Assembly (NCBI GenBank): GCA_900104855.1
Contig: FNSS01000001.1
Location: 310,001-374,000 of the forward strand
DNA: 64,000 nt
Origin: Rhizobiales bacterium GAS188
GTDB lineage: Bacteria; Pseudomonadota; Alphaproteobacteria; Rhizobiales; Beijerinckiaceae
Direction: 5' to 3'
Positions within the stretch are counted from its first letter, which is position 1. The number at the start of each line of letters is the position of its first letter. Below the pieces are notes generated by a model that worked only from the letters and a program-made list of their open reading frames with translations, was not told where the DNA came from and ran no database searches. A program made the position numbers and the translations under genes. Positions 34,463-42,879 of this stretch are shown in pieces.

Positions 34463-35359
34463 TCAGCGGATCGCCGCGCAGGCATCCCGAACGTGGCCGC
34501 GCAGCCAGCGATGCGCCGGATCGGCATCCAGCCGCGGGTGCCAGAGCAATGAAACCGTGATCTCCGGCGGGGAGACCGGAAGGGGAAAACTATGCATTCC
34601 GGCGCGCAGGTTTCCCGAATAGCGTTCGGGAACGCTGGCGATCAGGTCCGAGGCACGCGCCAGAGCCAGAGCTTCCGAAAAGCCGCCGACGACCGTCACG
34701 ATCTCCCGTTTCAGCCCTAACGGCTCAAGGGCATCATCGATCGGTCCCCTGTCGAGCCCGCGACGGGAGATGAGGATGTGCCGGCCGGCTGCGTAACGGG
34801 CAGGCGTGATCGTGACCTCGCATAACGGATGCCCCATCCGCACGACACCGACGAAACGATCACGGAACAGCGCTTGCGCGCGCACCTCGGGTCCCATGGC
34901 CTTTCCGACGACGCCCGTCTCCAGGTCTACGCTGCCGTCGCGCAGCGGCGTGCTGTCCTTGTCCGGCTTCGGCACAAAACGCAGCCGCACGCCCGGTGCT
35001 TGTTCGCCCACGCGCGCAATGAGATCCGGTCCGAAATTCTCAACAAAGCCATCCCTGTTTCTGAGCGTGAATGTTCGCACAAGCCGTTTCAGGTCGAGCG
35101 TCTCGACAGGACGCAGAACGGCTTCGGCGTCCTGCACAAGCTGACCGACGCGCTCGCGGAGTTCGAGCGCTCGTGGCGTGGGAACGAGACCGCGTCCGGC
35201 CCTGACCAACAGCGGATCGCCCATCGTCTCACGCAATCGCGCCAGTGCCCGGCTCATCGCCGACGGGCTCAGCCGCAACCGTTGGGCTGCGCGCGCAACG
35301 CTGCCTTCCGCGAGCAGCACATCAAGGGTGACAAGCAAATTGAGATCGGGTGTCGACAT
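34463..35359 (-). CDS. LysR-family transcriptional regulator (298 aa)
   Basis: N-terminal helix-turn-helix LLVTLDVLLAEGSVARAAQRL, then LSPSAMSRALARLRETMGDPLLVR is diagnostic of LysR proteins. The remaining 200 residues form the effector domain. Divergent from an EmrB/QacA-type MFS exporter gene with an inverted repeat in between, so it most likely controls that exporter in response to its substrate. Length normal. Confidence 0.88.
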   Translation of the reverse strand: MSTPDLNLLVTLDVLLAEGSVARAAQRLRLSPSAMSRALARLRETMGDPLLVRAGRGLVPTPRALELRERVGQLVQDAEAVLRPVETLDLKRLVRTFTLRNRDGFVENFGPDLIARVGEQAPGVRLRFVPKPDKDSTPLRDGSVDLETGVVGKAMGPEVRAQALFRDRFVGVVRMGHPLCEVTITPARYAAGRHILISRRGLDRGPIDDALEPLGLKREIVTVVGGFSEALALARASDLIASVPERYSGNLRAGMHSFPLPVSPPEITVSLLWHPRLDADPAHRWLRGHVRDACAAIR

Positions 35360-35377
35360 GCATCGACCATAGCGCAG

Positions 35378-35400
35378 TTTGATCGTGATATCGCGTCAAA
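35378..35400. promoter_or_regulatory. Inverted repeat, possible LysR site
   Basis: TTTGA and TCAAA arms separated by 13 bases, with an ATCGTGATATCGCG near-palindrome in the middle, located in the LysR/MFS divergent promoter region 19 bp from the LysR start. Confidence 0.45.
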
Positions 35401-35498
35401 CGCACGAATAAAGTGCAAATGGTGCGTGTTCCGCCATGTCAGGCAAAGGACTAGGTTTCTGACAGCTCCGTTTCGGGAGTCGCCAGAAAACGGAGTTC

Positions 35499-36989
35499 GT
35501 GTTGAAGCCATTCATTGCAGGACGAGATGAGGCAGTAGCGGCACGTGCGGAACGGACACCTTCGGTCCGGTGGGCGCTCGCCAGCCTTTCGCTCTCGATG
35601 TTGCTGTCCTCGCTCGGCACCAGCATCGCCAATGTCGGCTTGCCGACGCTTGCACAGGCGTTCGACGCTTCCTTTCAGGAAGTCCAGTGGGTCGTGCTGG
35701 CCTATCTCCTCGCCATCACCACTCTGATTGTCGGCGTCGGACGGCTGGGCGACATCACCGGCCGCCGACGGTTGCTACTGGCCGGAGTCTTCCTGTTCAC
35801 GGTGGCCTCGGGCTTAAGCGGTGTCGCGCCCACGCTCTGGTTGCTGATCGCCGCCCGAGCGGTGCAGGGCCTCGGCGCGGCCATCATGATGGCCCTCACC
35901 ATGGCCTTCGTCGGTGAGACGGTTCCGAAGGCAAAGACCGGTAGCGCCATGGGGCTGCTCGGAACGATGTCAGCGATCGGCACCACCCTCGGGCCCTCCC
36001 TCGGTGGCGTTCTGATTTCAGGACTTGGCTGGCGGACAATCTTCCTCGTCAACGTCCCATTGGGTCTCCTGGCTTTTCTTCTCGCGCGTCGCTACCTGCC
36101 GGCTGATCGCCGGGAGCCGAAGACGGATAGAGTCGGCTTCGACATTGTGGGCACGCTGCTGCTCGCCCTGACGCTCGCGGCTTATTCGCTCGCCATGACG
36201 ATCGGGCACGGCCATTTCGATCGGCTCAACATGGCCCTTCTGTTGGCCGCTGTCCTTGGAGGTAGCCTCCTTGTCCTTGCGGAGGCGAGAGTGGCGTCAC
36301 CATTGATCCGATTGGCGATGTTCCGCAATGCGGTGTTGAGTGCCAGCCTTGCCATGAACGCGCTCGTCTCGACGGTGATGATGGCGACGCTGGTGGTCGG
36401 GCCGTTCTATCTCTCGCGTGGGCTGGGGCTTGAAACGGCGCTGGTCGGACTCGTCTTGTCGGTTGGCCCAATCATCTCCACACTGAGCGGTGTCCCAGCT
36501 GGTCGTATTGTCGACCGTTTGGGCGCGCCATTCATGGTCATCGTTGGACTCATCGAAATGGCGGCTGGTTCATTTGCCCTGTCCGTGCTTCCGGAGATGT
36601 TCGGCATTGTGGGCTACATTGCTGCCATCGCCGTCTTGACCCCCGGTTATCAGCTGTTCCAGGCAGCCAACAACACTGCTGTCATGATGGATGTCCACCC
36701 GGATCAGCGGGGCGTCATTTCCGGCATGCTCAGCCTGTCGCGCAACCTCGGGCTCATCACCGGGGCATCCGTCATGGGTGCTGTGTTCGCGCTCGCATCG
36801 GCGACGATCGACATCACGACGGCGCCTTCCGAGGCCGTTGCCACCGGTATGCGGATCACGTTCGCAATCGCGGCGATTCTGATCATCGTCGCGCTCGCCA
36901 TCGCGGTTGGAACTTACCGCCACACATTGCGCAATCGGGCACTTGCTCCGGAAGCAGAATTGCTGGCGGACAAGAAGGATTCGAGATGA
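35499..36989 (+). CDS. MFS multidrug exporter, DHA2 (EmrB/QacA) family (496 aa)
   Basis: About 14 membrane segments. SSLGTSIANVGLPTLAQAF in the first helix and the loop GRLGDITGRRRLLLAG between helices 2 and 3 are DHA2 signatures; motif C-like GPSLGGVLISGLGWRTIF lies in helix 5. It starts with GTG at 35499. The exporter would expel a hydrophobic drug or metabolite using the proton gradient. Divergent LysR regulator upstream, AraC-type regulator downstream. Confidence 0.88.
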   Translation: MLKPFIAGRDEAVAARAERTPSVRWALASLSLSMLLSSLGTSIANVGLPTLAQAFDASFQEVQWVVLAYLLAITTLIVGVGRLGDITGRRRLLLAGVFLFTVASGLSGVAPTLWLLIAARAVQGLGAAIMMALTMAFVGETVPKAKTGSAMGLLGTMSAIGTTLGPSLGGVLISGLGWRTIFLVNVPLGLLAFLLARRYLPADRREPKTDRVGFDIVGTLLLALTLAAYSLAMTIGHGHFDRLNMALLLAAVLGGSLLVLAEARVASPLIRLAMFRNAVLSASLAMNALVSTVMMATLVVGPFYLSRGLGLETALVGLVLSVGPIISTLSGVPAGRIVDRLGAPFMVIVGLIEMAAGSFALSVLPEMFGIVGYIAAIAVLTPGYQLFQAANNTAVMMDVHPDQRGVISGMLSLSRNLGLITGASVMGAVFALASATIDITTAPSEAVATGMRITFAIAAILIIVALAIAVGTYRHTLRNRALAPEAELLADKKDSR

Positions 36990-37110
36990 AGTGCGGCCGG
37001 AAAGCCTTGCCTGCTTGTGGTGAGAGCCGAACCAGCGCCGGCCCCTTAATTGTAGGCGCCGCGCCTCAACAGGGCTTGAGCCAACCGGCTGCCCTCATGG
37101 GTCCTTGCAT

Positions 37111-37917
37111 ATGACAAATGCCAGACTCTTTTTTTGGGGAGCCCGTTCACTGTATCTGGGGCCCACGCTCGGGCTCAGCCCTCATCGCAACGCGGTGGCG
37201 GTTCTCTGTGCCGGCCTCGACACGCCGTTCGAGGTTGCGGTCTCGGCGCGCCTGCCGGAAGCGGGGTATGAGCCGTATCGGACATTGCTCATTCCACCGA
37301 ACACGCTCCATCATTTGCGCGCGAACGGTGCGTGCATGGCGTTTCTATATCTCGATGCCCAGAGTTCGGACTATGACCGCTTGCGGGCTTCCGAAGCGAG
37401 GCCGGGACCTGGCCCGACCAGCGGGCTTGCTGGCGAAGACGCCTATCTGACGGCGCTGCGCCGTCTTCGAGATGGGACGGCTTGGCGCGACGCGCAGCTG
37501 GAGATCGCCGCGGCTCTGGGGCTCGCTGTGCCCGAGCGGCTTGATCAGCGTGTCGCCAAGGCGATCCGGAGGCTTAGCGACGATCCCGCCGGGAAGCACC
37601 CGCTCGCGGAACTGGCGGCTCGAGCGGGGCTGTCGTCCTCGCGGTTTCTGCATGTCTTCAAGGGAGCCACCGGCGTGCCTCTGCGCCGCTATCGGCTCTG
37701 GAGCAGGATGGGCGCGGCAGTGCGCGGTATGGCGCAGGGCCTATCTCTCACGGAGGCAGCACTGGGCGCTGGCTTCGCAAATTCCGCTCATTTCAGCGCG
37801 GCCTTCCGCGAGATGTTCGGCATGCCGCCTTCGGGCCTCGTCCAGGCGTCGCTGCGAATCGAGGAAAGCGCAACCGGTGCTCCGGCTGTGGCGAGGCAGA
37901 GACCGGAACAAGAATGA
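37111..37917 (+). CDS. AraC-family transcriptional regulator (268 aa)
   Basis: Two helix-turn-helix segments at the C-terminus: HPLAELAARAGLSSSRFLHVFKG and LSLTEAALGAGFANSAHFSAAF with GMPPS, the standard AraC/XylS pair. The N-terminal half is a cupin-like effector domain. TTG at 37105 is an alternative start. 120 bp after the exporter gene, so possibly in the same resistance unit. Target unknown. Confidence 0.86.
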   Translation: MTNARLFFWGARSLYLGPTLGLSPHRNAVAVLCAGLDTPFEVAVSARLPEAGYEPYRTLLIPPNTLHHLRANGACMAFLYLDAQSSDYDRLRASEARPGPGPTSGLAGEDAYLTALRRLRDGTAWRDAQLEIAAALGLAVPERLDQRVAKAIRRLSDDPAGKHPLAELAARAGLSSSRFLHVFKGATGVPLRRYRLWSRMGAAVRGMAQGLSLTEAALGAGFANSAHFSAAFREMFGMPPSGLVQASLRIEESATGAPAVARQRPEQE

Positions 37918-37996
37918 TCGCGCTCCACCGCACGCAATTTCCAACAGATCTCTCCGGCGGGTCTTGAACTGACCCGGCACAACGAAACCGGCATTG

Positions 37997-38052
37997 CAGC
38001 CAGTTCTTGGCAGCCAGTTCTTGGCAGCCAGTTTTTGGCAGCCAGTTTCTGA
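37997..38052. repeat. Four tandem copies of a 14-bp repeat
   Basis: CAGCCAGTTCTTGG is repeated in register at 37997, 38011, 38025 and 38039, the third with one change and the last with changes at its end. It lies between the AraC-type gene and the SnoaL-like gene, about 60 bp before the latter. Confidence 0.9.
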
Positions 38053-38114
38053 AAGCGGTCGGGGCGTCGGAAGAGTAGTGTCTGCGGCATGGCGCAACTG
38101 CGGAGGAACGCCGG

Positions 38115-38534
38115 ATGACATCGGCCGTAATGGACGAACAGGCCCGGGCCGCAAACCTCGAAGCGGTTAACCGCTACTGCGCTGCGTGGCGGGCGGGTGA
38201 CATTGCAGGGCTGCGCGATTGCTACCACGAACAATTTACGCTTCACTATTTCGGTCGCAATCCCCTCGCCGGAGATCATGTCGGCAAGGTAGCGGCACTC
38301 GAGACGCTCGGCGAGGTCGCTCGGCGAACAAACCGAAAGCTGGTCGCAATACTTGACATCATGGCCGGTCCGCGCCGTGCGACGGTGATAGCCCGCGAGC
38401 GGTTCGAGAGAACTGACCTGCGGGCAGAGCTTGATCGCGTGCTCGTCTACGGCGTCAAGGACGGAAAACTCGCGGAGTGTTGGGTCTACGATACCGATCA
38501 ATCTTTGGTCGACCAATTCCTCGCGGATAGCTGA
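38115..38534 (+). CDS. SnoaL-like / nuclear transport factor 2-fold protein (139 aa)
   Basis: Start ATG follows CGGAGGAACGCCGG. The pattern NLEAVNRYCAAWRAGDIAGLRDCYHEQFTLHYFGRN is the typical first helix-strand unit of the SnoaL-like NTF2 fold, with the short 130-140 residue length of single-domain members. The catalytic residues of known SnoaL cyclases or limonene hydrolases cannot be confirmed. Stands alone, convergent with a LysR gene. Function unknown. Confidence 0.75.
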   Translation: MTSAVMDEQARAANLEAVNRYCAAWRAGDIAGLRDCYHEQFTLHYFGRNPLAGDHVGKVAALETLGEVARRTNRKLVAILDIMAGPRRATVIARERFERTDLRAELDRVLVYGVKDGKLAECWVYDTDQSLVDQFLADS

Positions 38535-38540
38535 AGCGTC

Positions 38541-39485
38541 TCACAGGTTATTGCGCGGCGGTGGCACCGCGCCCTCCGCGGCCTTGCCTGATCTCAACAT
38601 CTGTCGCGCCGTGTCGATCAAGGCTTTGAGCTTCGGCGCCGCGGAGGCGCCGCGCGGGAAATACAGGAACAGGCCGGGCTCGCTCATGGCGGCCTTGGGC
38701 AGCACCTGTTCGAGCCGGCCGGCGCGGATATCGGCGCGCACCAGGGGCTCGAAGATGTAGCAGAGCCCGATCCCGGCGAGCGCAAGCTCACGCGCCTGCA
38801 GCGCATCGTTGACGATGGTCGTTCCCGCGACCTCGACCGCGACGTCGCACCAGCCCTCCCGCAACTCCCAGCGGTAAAGCCCGCCCGACTGGATCAGGCG
38901 GTAGCCGATGCAATTATGCCGGCTGAGCTCGCCGATGCTGCGCGGCTTGCCCTTCTCGGCGAGATAAGATGGCGCCGCCACGATGATCGCCTCGAAGGGC
39001 GGCGTCAGGCGCACCGCGACCATGTCCTTGGCGATCATCTCTCCCAGCCTGACGCCGGCATCGAAGCCACCCGCGACCACGTCCGAAAGCGCGTCATCGA
39101 CGAACACCTCGATCCGCAGCTCCGGATAGCGCTTGCCCATTTGCGACAGGAGGCGGGTGAGCACCATAGGCAGGGCGAGGCGCGGCGCGTTGAGGCGCAA
39201 CAGGCCCGTGACCCTGCCTCTGGCGGCCTGCAGGCGGTCGAGGCTCTCGGCGATCTGCGACAGCGCAGGCGAGATCGTCTCGATCAATGCGGCCCCGGCC
39301 TCGGTCAGCGCCACGCTGCGCGTGGTGCGCGCGAAGAGCGGCGTGCCGAGCCTCGTCTCGACGAGCCGCACCGCATGGCTGACGGCCGAAGAACTCATGT
39401 TCAAGGAGAGTGCGGCGGGAGCGAAGCCGCCCTTGCGGGCGACCGCCAGCACCACCGGCAAATGGCCGAGCAGGTCGCGATCCAT
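38541..39485 (-). CDS. LysR-family transcriptional regulator (314 aa)
   Basis: HTH region GHLPVVLAVARKGGFAPAALSL continues with NMSSSAVSHAVRLVETRLGTPLF and ARTTRSVALTEAG, the LysR DNA-binding block. The effector domain follows; the C-terminus is proline-rich. Divergent from an aldo/keto reductase gene with a T-N11-A type operator candidate in the gap, so it likely regulates that gene and itself. Confidence 0.9.
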   Translation of the reverse strand: MDRDLLGHLPVVLAVARKGGFAPAALSLNMSSSAVSHAVRLVETRLGTPLFARTTRSVALTEAGAALIETISPALSQIAESLDRLQAARGRVTGLLRLNAPRLALPMVLTRLLSQMGKRYPELRIEVFVDDALSDVVAGGFDAGVRLGEMIAKDMVAVRLTPPFEAIIVAAPSYLAEKGKPRSIGELSRHNCIGYRLIQSGGLYRWELREGWCDVAVEVAGTTIVNDALQARELALAGIGLCYIFEPLVRADIRAGRLEQVLPKAAMSEPGLFLYFPRGASAAPKLKALIDTARQMLRSGKAAEGAVPPPRNNL

Positions 39486-39488
39486 TCA

Positions 39489-39513
39489 TGCATGATATCG
39501 CATAATTCATGCA
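39489..39513. promoter_or_regulatory. LysR operator candidate (TGCATGA-N11-TCATGCA)
   Basis: Perfect 7-bp arms around an 11-base spacer, the geometry of the LysR T-N11-A recognition element. It lies 3 bp from the LysR start codon and about 80 bp before the aldo/keto reductase gene, consistent with autoregulation and control of the divergent gene. Confidence 0.7.
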
Positions 39514-39594
39514 CAATAAACGATCTTATCGCCGGGCTGCTTCGGCGCGAGATAGGCCTCGACACGCCGAACCTCGAGCCTGAAGGAGCCGACC

Positions 39595-40728
39595 ATGAGC
39601 CGCGACGCACTGACTTCCTATTTCACTCTCGGGCGCAGCGGTCTTCGCGTCAGCCGCCTGGCTCTCGGCACCATGACCTTCGGCACGGATTGGGGCTGGG
39701 GCGCCGACAAGGAGGCGGCGCGCGCCATCTTCGACGCCTATGTCGAGGCCGGCGGCAATCTCTTCGACACGGCCGATCTCTATGTCGGCGGCACCAGCGA
39801 GACCTGGCTCGGCGAGTTCATCGCCGAGCGCCATCTGCGCGACAAGGCGGTGATCGCGACCAAGTTCAGCTACAACGCCGAGCCGTGCAATCCGAATGCC
39901 GGCGGCAATGGCCGCAAGGCCATGATGCGCGCCGTCGACGGATCGCTCAAGCGTCTGGGGACCGACTATATCGACCTCTACCTCCTCCACACCTGGGACC
40001 GCGTGACGCCGGCCGAGGAGGTGATGCGCGGTTTCGACGACCTCGTCCGCTCCGGCAAGGTGCGCCATGTCGGCTTGAGCAATGTGCCTTCATGGTATGC
40101 GTCGCGCGCCCAGACGCTTGCGGAATGGCGCGGTTACGAGCCGCTCTCGGCGCTGCAATTGGAGTATTCGCTCGCCGAGCGCCATATCGAGGACGAGTTC
40201 GTGCCGCTTGGCGTCGAGCACGGCATGGGCATCATGGTCTGGAGCCCGCTCGCCAGCGGGCTTCTCAGCGGCAAATACCGCGCCACCGCCGAGGGCGGCG
40301 CCGGCGAAGGACGGTTGAGCGCGATGGCGGGCAGCGACAATCCCGCTTTCAAGAAATTCACGCCGCGCAATTTCGCGATCCTCGCCGAGCTCGACAAGGT
40401 CGCGAAGGAGACGGGGCGGAGCATGGCGCAGCTCGCCTTGAACTGGGTGGCGAACCGGCCGGGCATTGCCTCGGTGATCATCGGCGCGACCAAGCTCGCG
40501 CAATTGCGGGATAATCTCGGCGCGCTCGATTTCGAGCTCGACGCCGAGCTGACCCGCCGCCTGGATGCGGCGAGCGAGAGGGAGCGCAGCTTCCCCTACA
40601 CATTCTTCGATCCGCAGATCCAGGGCATGATCCATGGCGGCGTCGCGGTCGGCAAGAAGCCCGCCCGCTATGTGCCGCAATTGCAAACGGCAGGTGCCGG
40701 GGCAAGCCTGCCGGTCGCGTCGACCTGA
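39595..40728 (+). CDS. Aldo/keto reductase (377 aa)
   Basis: NAD(P)H-dependent TIM-barrel oxidoreductase. Catalytic tetrad residues are seen in NLFDTADLYVGG (Asp, Tyr), AVIATKFSYN (Lys) and DLYLLHTWD (His); LGLSNVPSW-type and IGATKLAQLRDNLGALDF form the cofactor-phosphate region. Start follows GAAGGAGCCGACC. About 45 residues longer than many members because of C-terminal extension. Substrate unknown; controlled probably by the divergent LysR protein. Confidence 0.88.
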   Translation: MSRDALTSYFTLGRSGLRVSRLALGTMTFGTDWGWGADKEAARAIFDAYVEAGGNLFDTADLYVGGTSETWLGEFIAERHLRDKAVIATKFSYNAEPCNPNAGGNGRKAMMRAVDGSLKRLGTDYIDLYLLHTWDRVTPAEEVMRGFDDLVRSGKVRHVGLSNVPSWYASRAQTLAEWRGYEPLSALQLEYSLAERHIEDEFVPLGVEHGMGIMVWSPLASGLLSGKYRATAEGGAGEGRLSAMAGSDNPAFKKFTPRNFAILAELDKVAKETGRSMAQLALNWVANRPGIASVIIGATKLAQLRDNLGALDFELDAELTRRLDAASERERSFPYTFFDPQIQGMIHGGVAVGKKPARYVPQLQTAGAGASLPVAST

Positions 40729-40743
40729 CGGGGGACGAACGGT

Positions 40744-41199
40744 GGGACCGCGACCGTCTCGGTCGCCCTTTCTTCCCAACGCCGGCCGCGCCCTTCGCAA
40801 GAGCGGACGAGGACGCAAGCGGTCCCACCGCTCTGGGACCGCGACCATCCTGGTCGCCCTTCTTCCCGGCGTGGAGGCCTCGCCCTGCGCAAGAGCCGGC
40901 GGGACGCCGGCGGTCCACCGCTCTGGGACCGCGACCATCCTGGTCGCCCTTCTTCCCGGCGTGGAGCGCTCTCCCTTCGCAAGAGCGCGCGAGGACGCAA
41001 GCGGTCCCACCGCTCGGGGACCGCGACCATCCTGGTCGCCCTTCTTGCCGGCGTCGAGCGCTCGCCCTGCGCAAGAGCGGGCGAGGACGCAAGCGGTCCC
41101 ACCGCTCTGGGACCGCGACCATCCTAGTCGCCCTTCTTCCCGGCGTGGAGCGCTCGCCCTGCGCAAGAGCCGGCGGGACGCCGGGGGTCCCAACCTCCA
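40744..41199. repeat. Tandem array of five ~91-bp units with two hairpins each
   Basis: GGGACCGCGACC recurs at 40744, 40835, 40925, 41017 and 41109, giving periods of 91, 90, 92 and 92 bp. Each unit contains GCGACCA..TGGTCGC and CGGTCCCA..TGGGACCG inverted repeats. Open frames exist across the array on both strands, but their repetitive translation without start context shows they are not genes. It separates the aldo/keto reductase from the GntR gene. Confidence 0.9.
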
Positions 41200-41223
41200 T
41201 CTTGACTTCCCCTTCCCGATTCC

Positions 41224-41241
41224 ATTATCAATATCGATAAT
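41224..41241. promoter_or_regulatory. Inverted repeat before GntR gene (ATTATC-N6-GATAAT)
   Basis: AT-rich arms in an otherwise GC-rich area; another GATAAT follows at 41242-41247. It overlaps the likely promoter of the GntR gene 22 bp before its start codon, so autoregulation is probable. Confidence 0.6.
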
Positions 41242-41262
41242 GATAATCGGGAGGAGGCCAGG

Positions 41263-41910
41263 TTGGAGGCAGCGCGCTTCATGCGACCGCTCGACTTCGT
41301 CTATGACGAGGTGAAGCGCCGCATCATGCTGAACGAGCTGAAGCCCGGCGAAGTGCTCACCGAGCTCGGCGTCGCCCGCGAGCTCGGCTGCAGCCAGGGC
41401 ACCGTGCGCGAAGCTTTATTCCGCCTGCAGGAAGACGGCCTCGTGACCCGGCATGGCCGGCGTGGCACGACCGTGACGCGGCTCGACCCCGACGAGGCGC
41501 AGGAAATCCTGGCGTTGCGCCGACGCATCGAGACGCGCGGCGCCCTCAAGGCCGTCCGCCTCGTGGACGATGCAGCCCTCGAAAAGCTCGCCGCCATCGA
41601 AGCCGCGATGGAGGATTCGGCGCGAGCCGACGAGGAACACCAGCTCACAGCGCTCGACATCGAGTTCCATCAGACGCTGTTCGCCTTGTCGGGGCTCGAG
41701 GCGCTGGAGCAGATCCTGACGCGTTGCATGCTGCACGCACATCGCTGGCGCCTCTGGGCGCCGAGCCATCGCCGCCCCCTCATCGAGACCGCACGCCGCC
41801 ATATTCCGATCATCGAGCGGTTGGCCGCCCGCGACAGTGAGGGCCTCGCCGAGGTCATCGGCCACCACATCGACACCATCGTCACAGGCCCCGCCGGGAG
41901 CCCCGCTTGA
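41263..41910 (+). CDS. GntR-family (FCD/FadR-type) regulator (215 aa)
   Basis: Winged helix at residues 14-75: DEVKRRIMLNELKPGEVLTE, then ELGVARELGCSQGTVREAL and FRLQEDGLVTRHGRRGTTV. The C-terminal FCD domain has the metal/ligand residues region DIEFHQTLFALSG and HRWRLW with later HH. Start TTG follows GGGAGGAGGCCAGG; ATG at 41281 is an alternative. First gene of the sugar-uptake operon; its ligand is probably a sugar acid or a breakdown product. Confidence 0.85.
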   Translation: MEAARFMRPLDFVYDEVKRRIMLNELKPGEVLTELGVARELGCSQGTVREALFRLQEDGLVTRHGRRGTTVTRLDPDEAQEILALRRRIETRGALKAVRLVDDAALEKLAAIEAAMEDSARADEEHQLTALDIEFHQTLFALSGLEALEQILTRCMLHAHRWRLWAPSHRRPLIETARRHIPIIERLAARDSEGLAEVIGHHIDTIVTGPAGSPA

Positions 41911-42839
41911 TGCTGCGCCGCAATGCCGAAATGGAGCTGATCCTCGAGCGCCTGCGCGCAGCGCCCGCGGTCGATTACCGGGCGATGCCGATCACCGAGG
42001 CGCGGCGCCTGTTCGACGCGGCCGCGGCACCCTGGAACCAGGGCGCCCCGGAGATGGAGACCCGGCAGCTCGAGATCCCCGCGCACGGCCAGACGATGCG
42101 CGCCCGGCTCTATTTGCCCCGCAAGGCCGCCCAACTGCCGCTGATCCTCTTCGCCCATGGCGGCGGCTGGACTTTCGGGTCGGTCGACACCCATGACGCC
42201 ACGATGCGGCACCTGGCGCTCGCGTCCGGCTGCGCCGTGCTCGGCATGGATTACCGGCTGGCGCCCGAGCATCCCTTCCCGGCGCCGCTCGACGACGTCA
42301 TGGCAGCCTTGGACTTCGCCGAGAGCGGAGCGCTCGGCGAGCGGGTCGACGCGACGCAACTCGCGCTCGCCGGCGATTCGGCCGGCGCCAATCTCGCGCT
42401 CGCAGCCCTGCTGCGACGCCGCGATGCCGGCAAGCCGCCTTTGCGCAGCGCCGCCCTGTTCTATGGCTGCTACGTGCCGCTGTTCACGACGGCGAGCCAT
42501 CTCAGCCATGGCGGTGGCGAGTTCCTGCTCTCGACCGAGATGATGCGCTGGTATTGGCGCAACTTCCTCGGGCCCGACCGTGACGAGACGCAGAGCCTCG
42601 CGGCTCCTTACCGTGCGGATCTCGCCGGACTGCCGCCGCTTTATCTCGCGGCCGCCGGCTTCGATCCGTTGCTCGACGACACCGTGATGCTGGCCGAGAA
42701 GCTGACCCGCGCCGCGGTCGATTTCCGCTTCGACCACGTGCCTTGCGTGGTGCACGGCTTTCTGCGGATGGCAAATGAGCTCGGCGTCGCCCGTCGCAGC
42801 ATCGAGGCCGCCGGCCGCTTCCTCGCCGAACATTTCTGA
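41910..42839 (+). CDS. Alpha/beta hydrolase, hormone-sensitive lipase family (309 aa)
   Basis: HGGGW oxyanion box (about residue 79) and GDSAGANLALAALL with the nucleophile Ser identify the HSL (family IV) esterases. The catalytic Asp appears in AAGFDPLLDDT and the His in VVHGFLRM, completing the triad. ATG overlaps the stop of the GntR gene. Cleaves ester substrates, perhaps an acylated sugar imported by the neighbouring ABC system. Confidence 0.88.
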   Translation: MLRRNAEMELILERLRAAPAVDYRAMPITEARRLFDAAAAPWNQGAPEMETRQLEIPAHGQTMRARLYLPRKAAQLPLILFAHGGGWTFGSVDTHDATMRHLALASGCAVLGMDYRLAPEHPFPAPLDDVMAALDFAESGALGERVDATQLALAGDSAGANLALAALLRRRDAGKPPLRSAALFYGCYVPLFTTASHLSHGGGEFLLSTEMMRWYWRNFLGPDRDETQSLAAPYRADLAGLPPLYLAAAGFDPLLDDTVMLAEKLTRAAVDFRFDHVPCVVHGFLRMANELGVARRSIEAAGRFLAEHF

Positions 42840-42879
42840 CGACGGGCTTCCAAAGAGAAAATCCAGGGAGGACGACACC

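Noticed and set aside
41220-41262. Ferric-uptake (Fur) box reading of the GATAAT repeats before the GntR gene
   Set aside because: GATAAT spacing is partly Fur-like, but the downstream operon is sugar uptake and an autoregulatory GntR site explains it better.
40478-41314. Repetitive open frames across the tandem array on both strands
   Set aside because: Translations are only translations of the 91-bp repeat, with no start context or domain.
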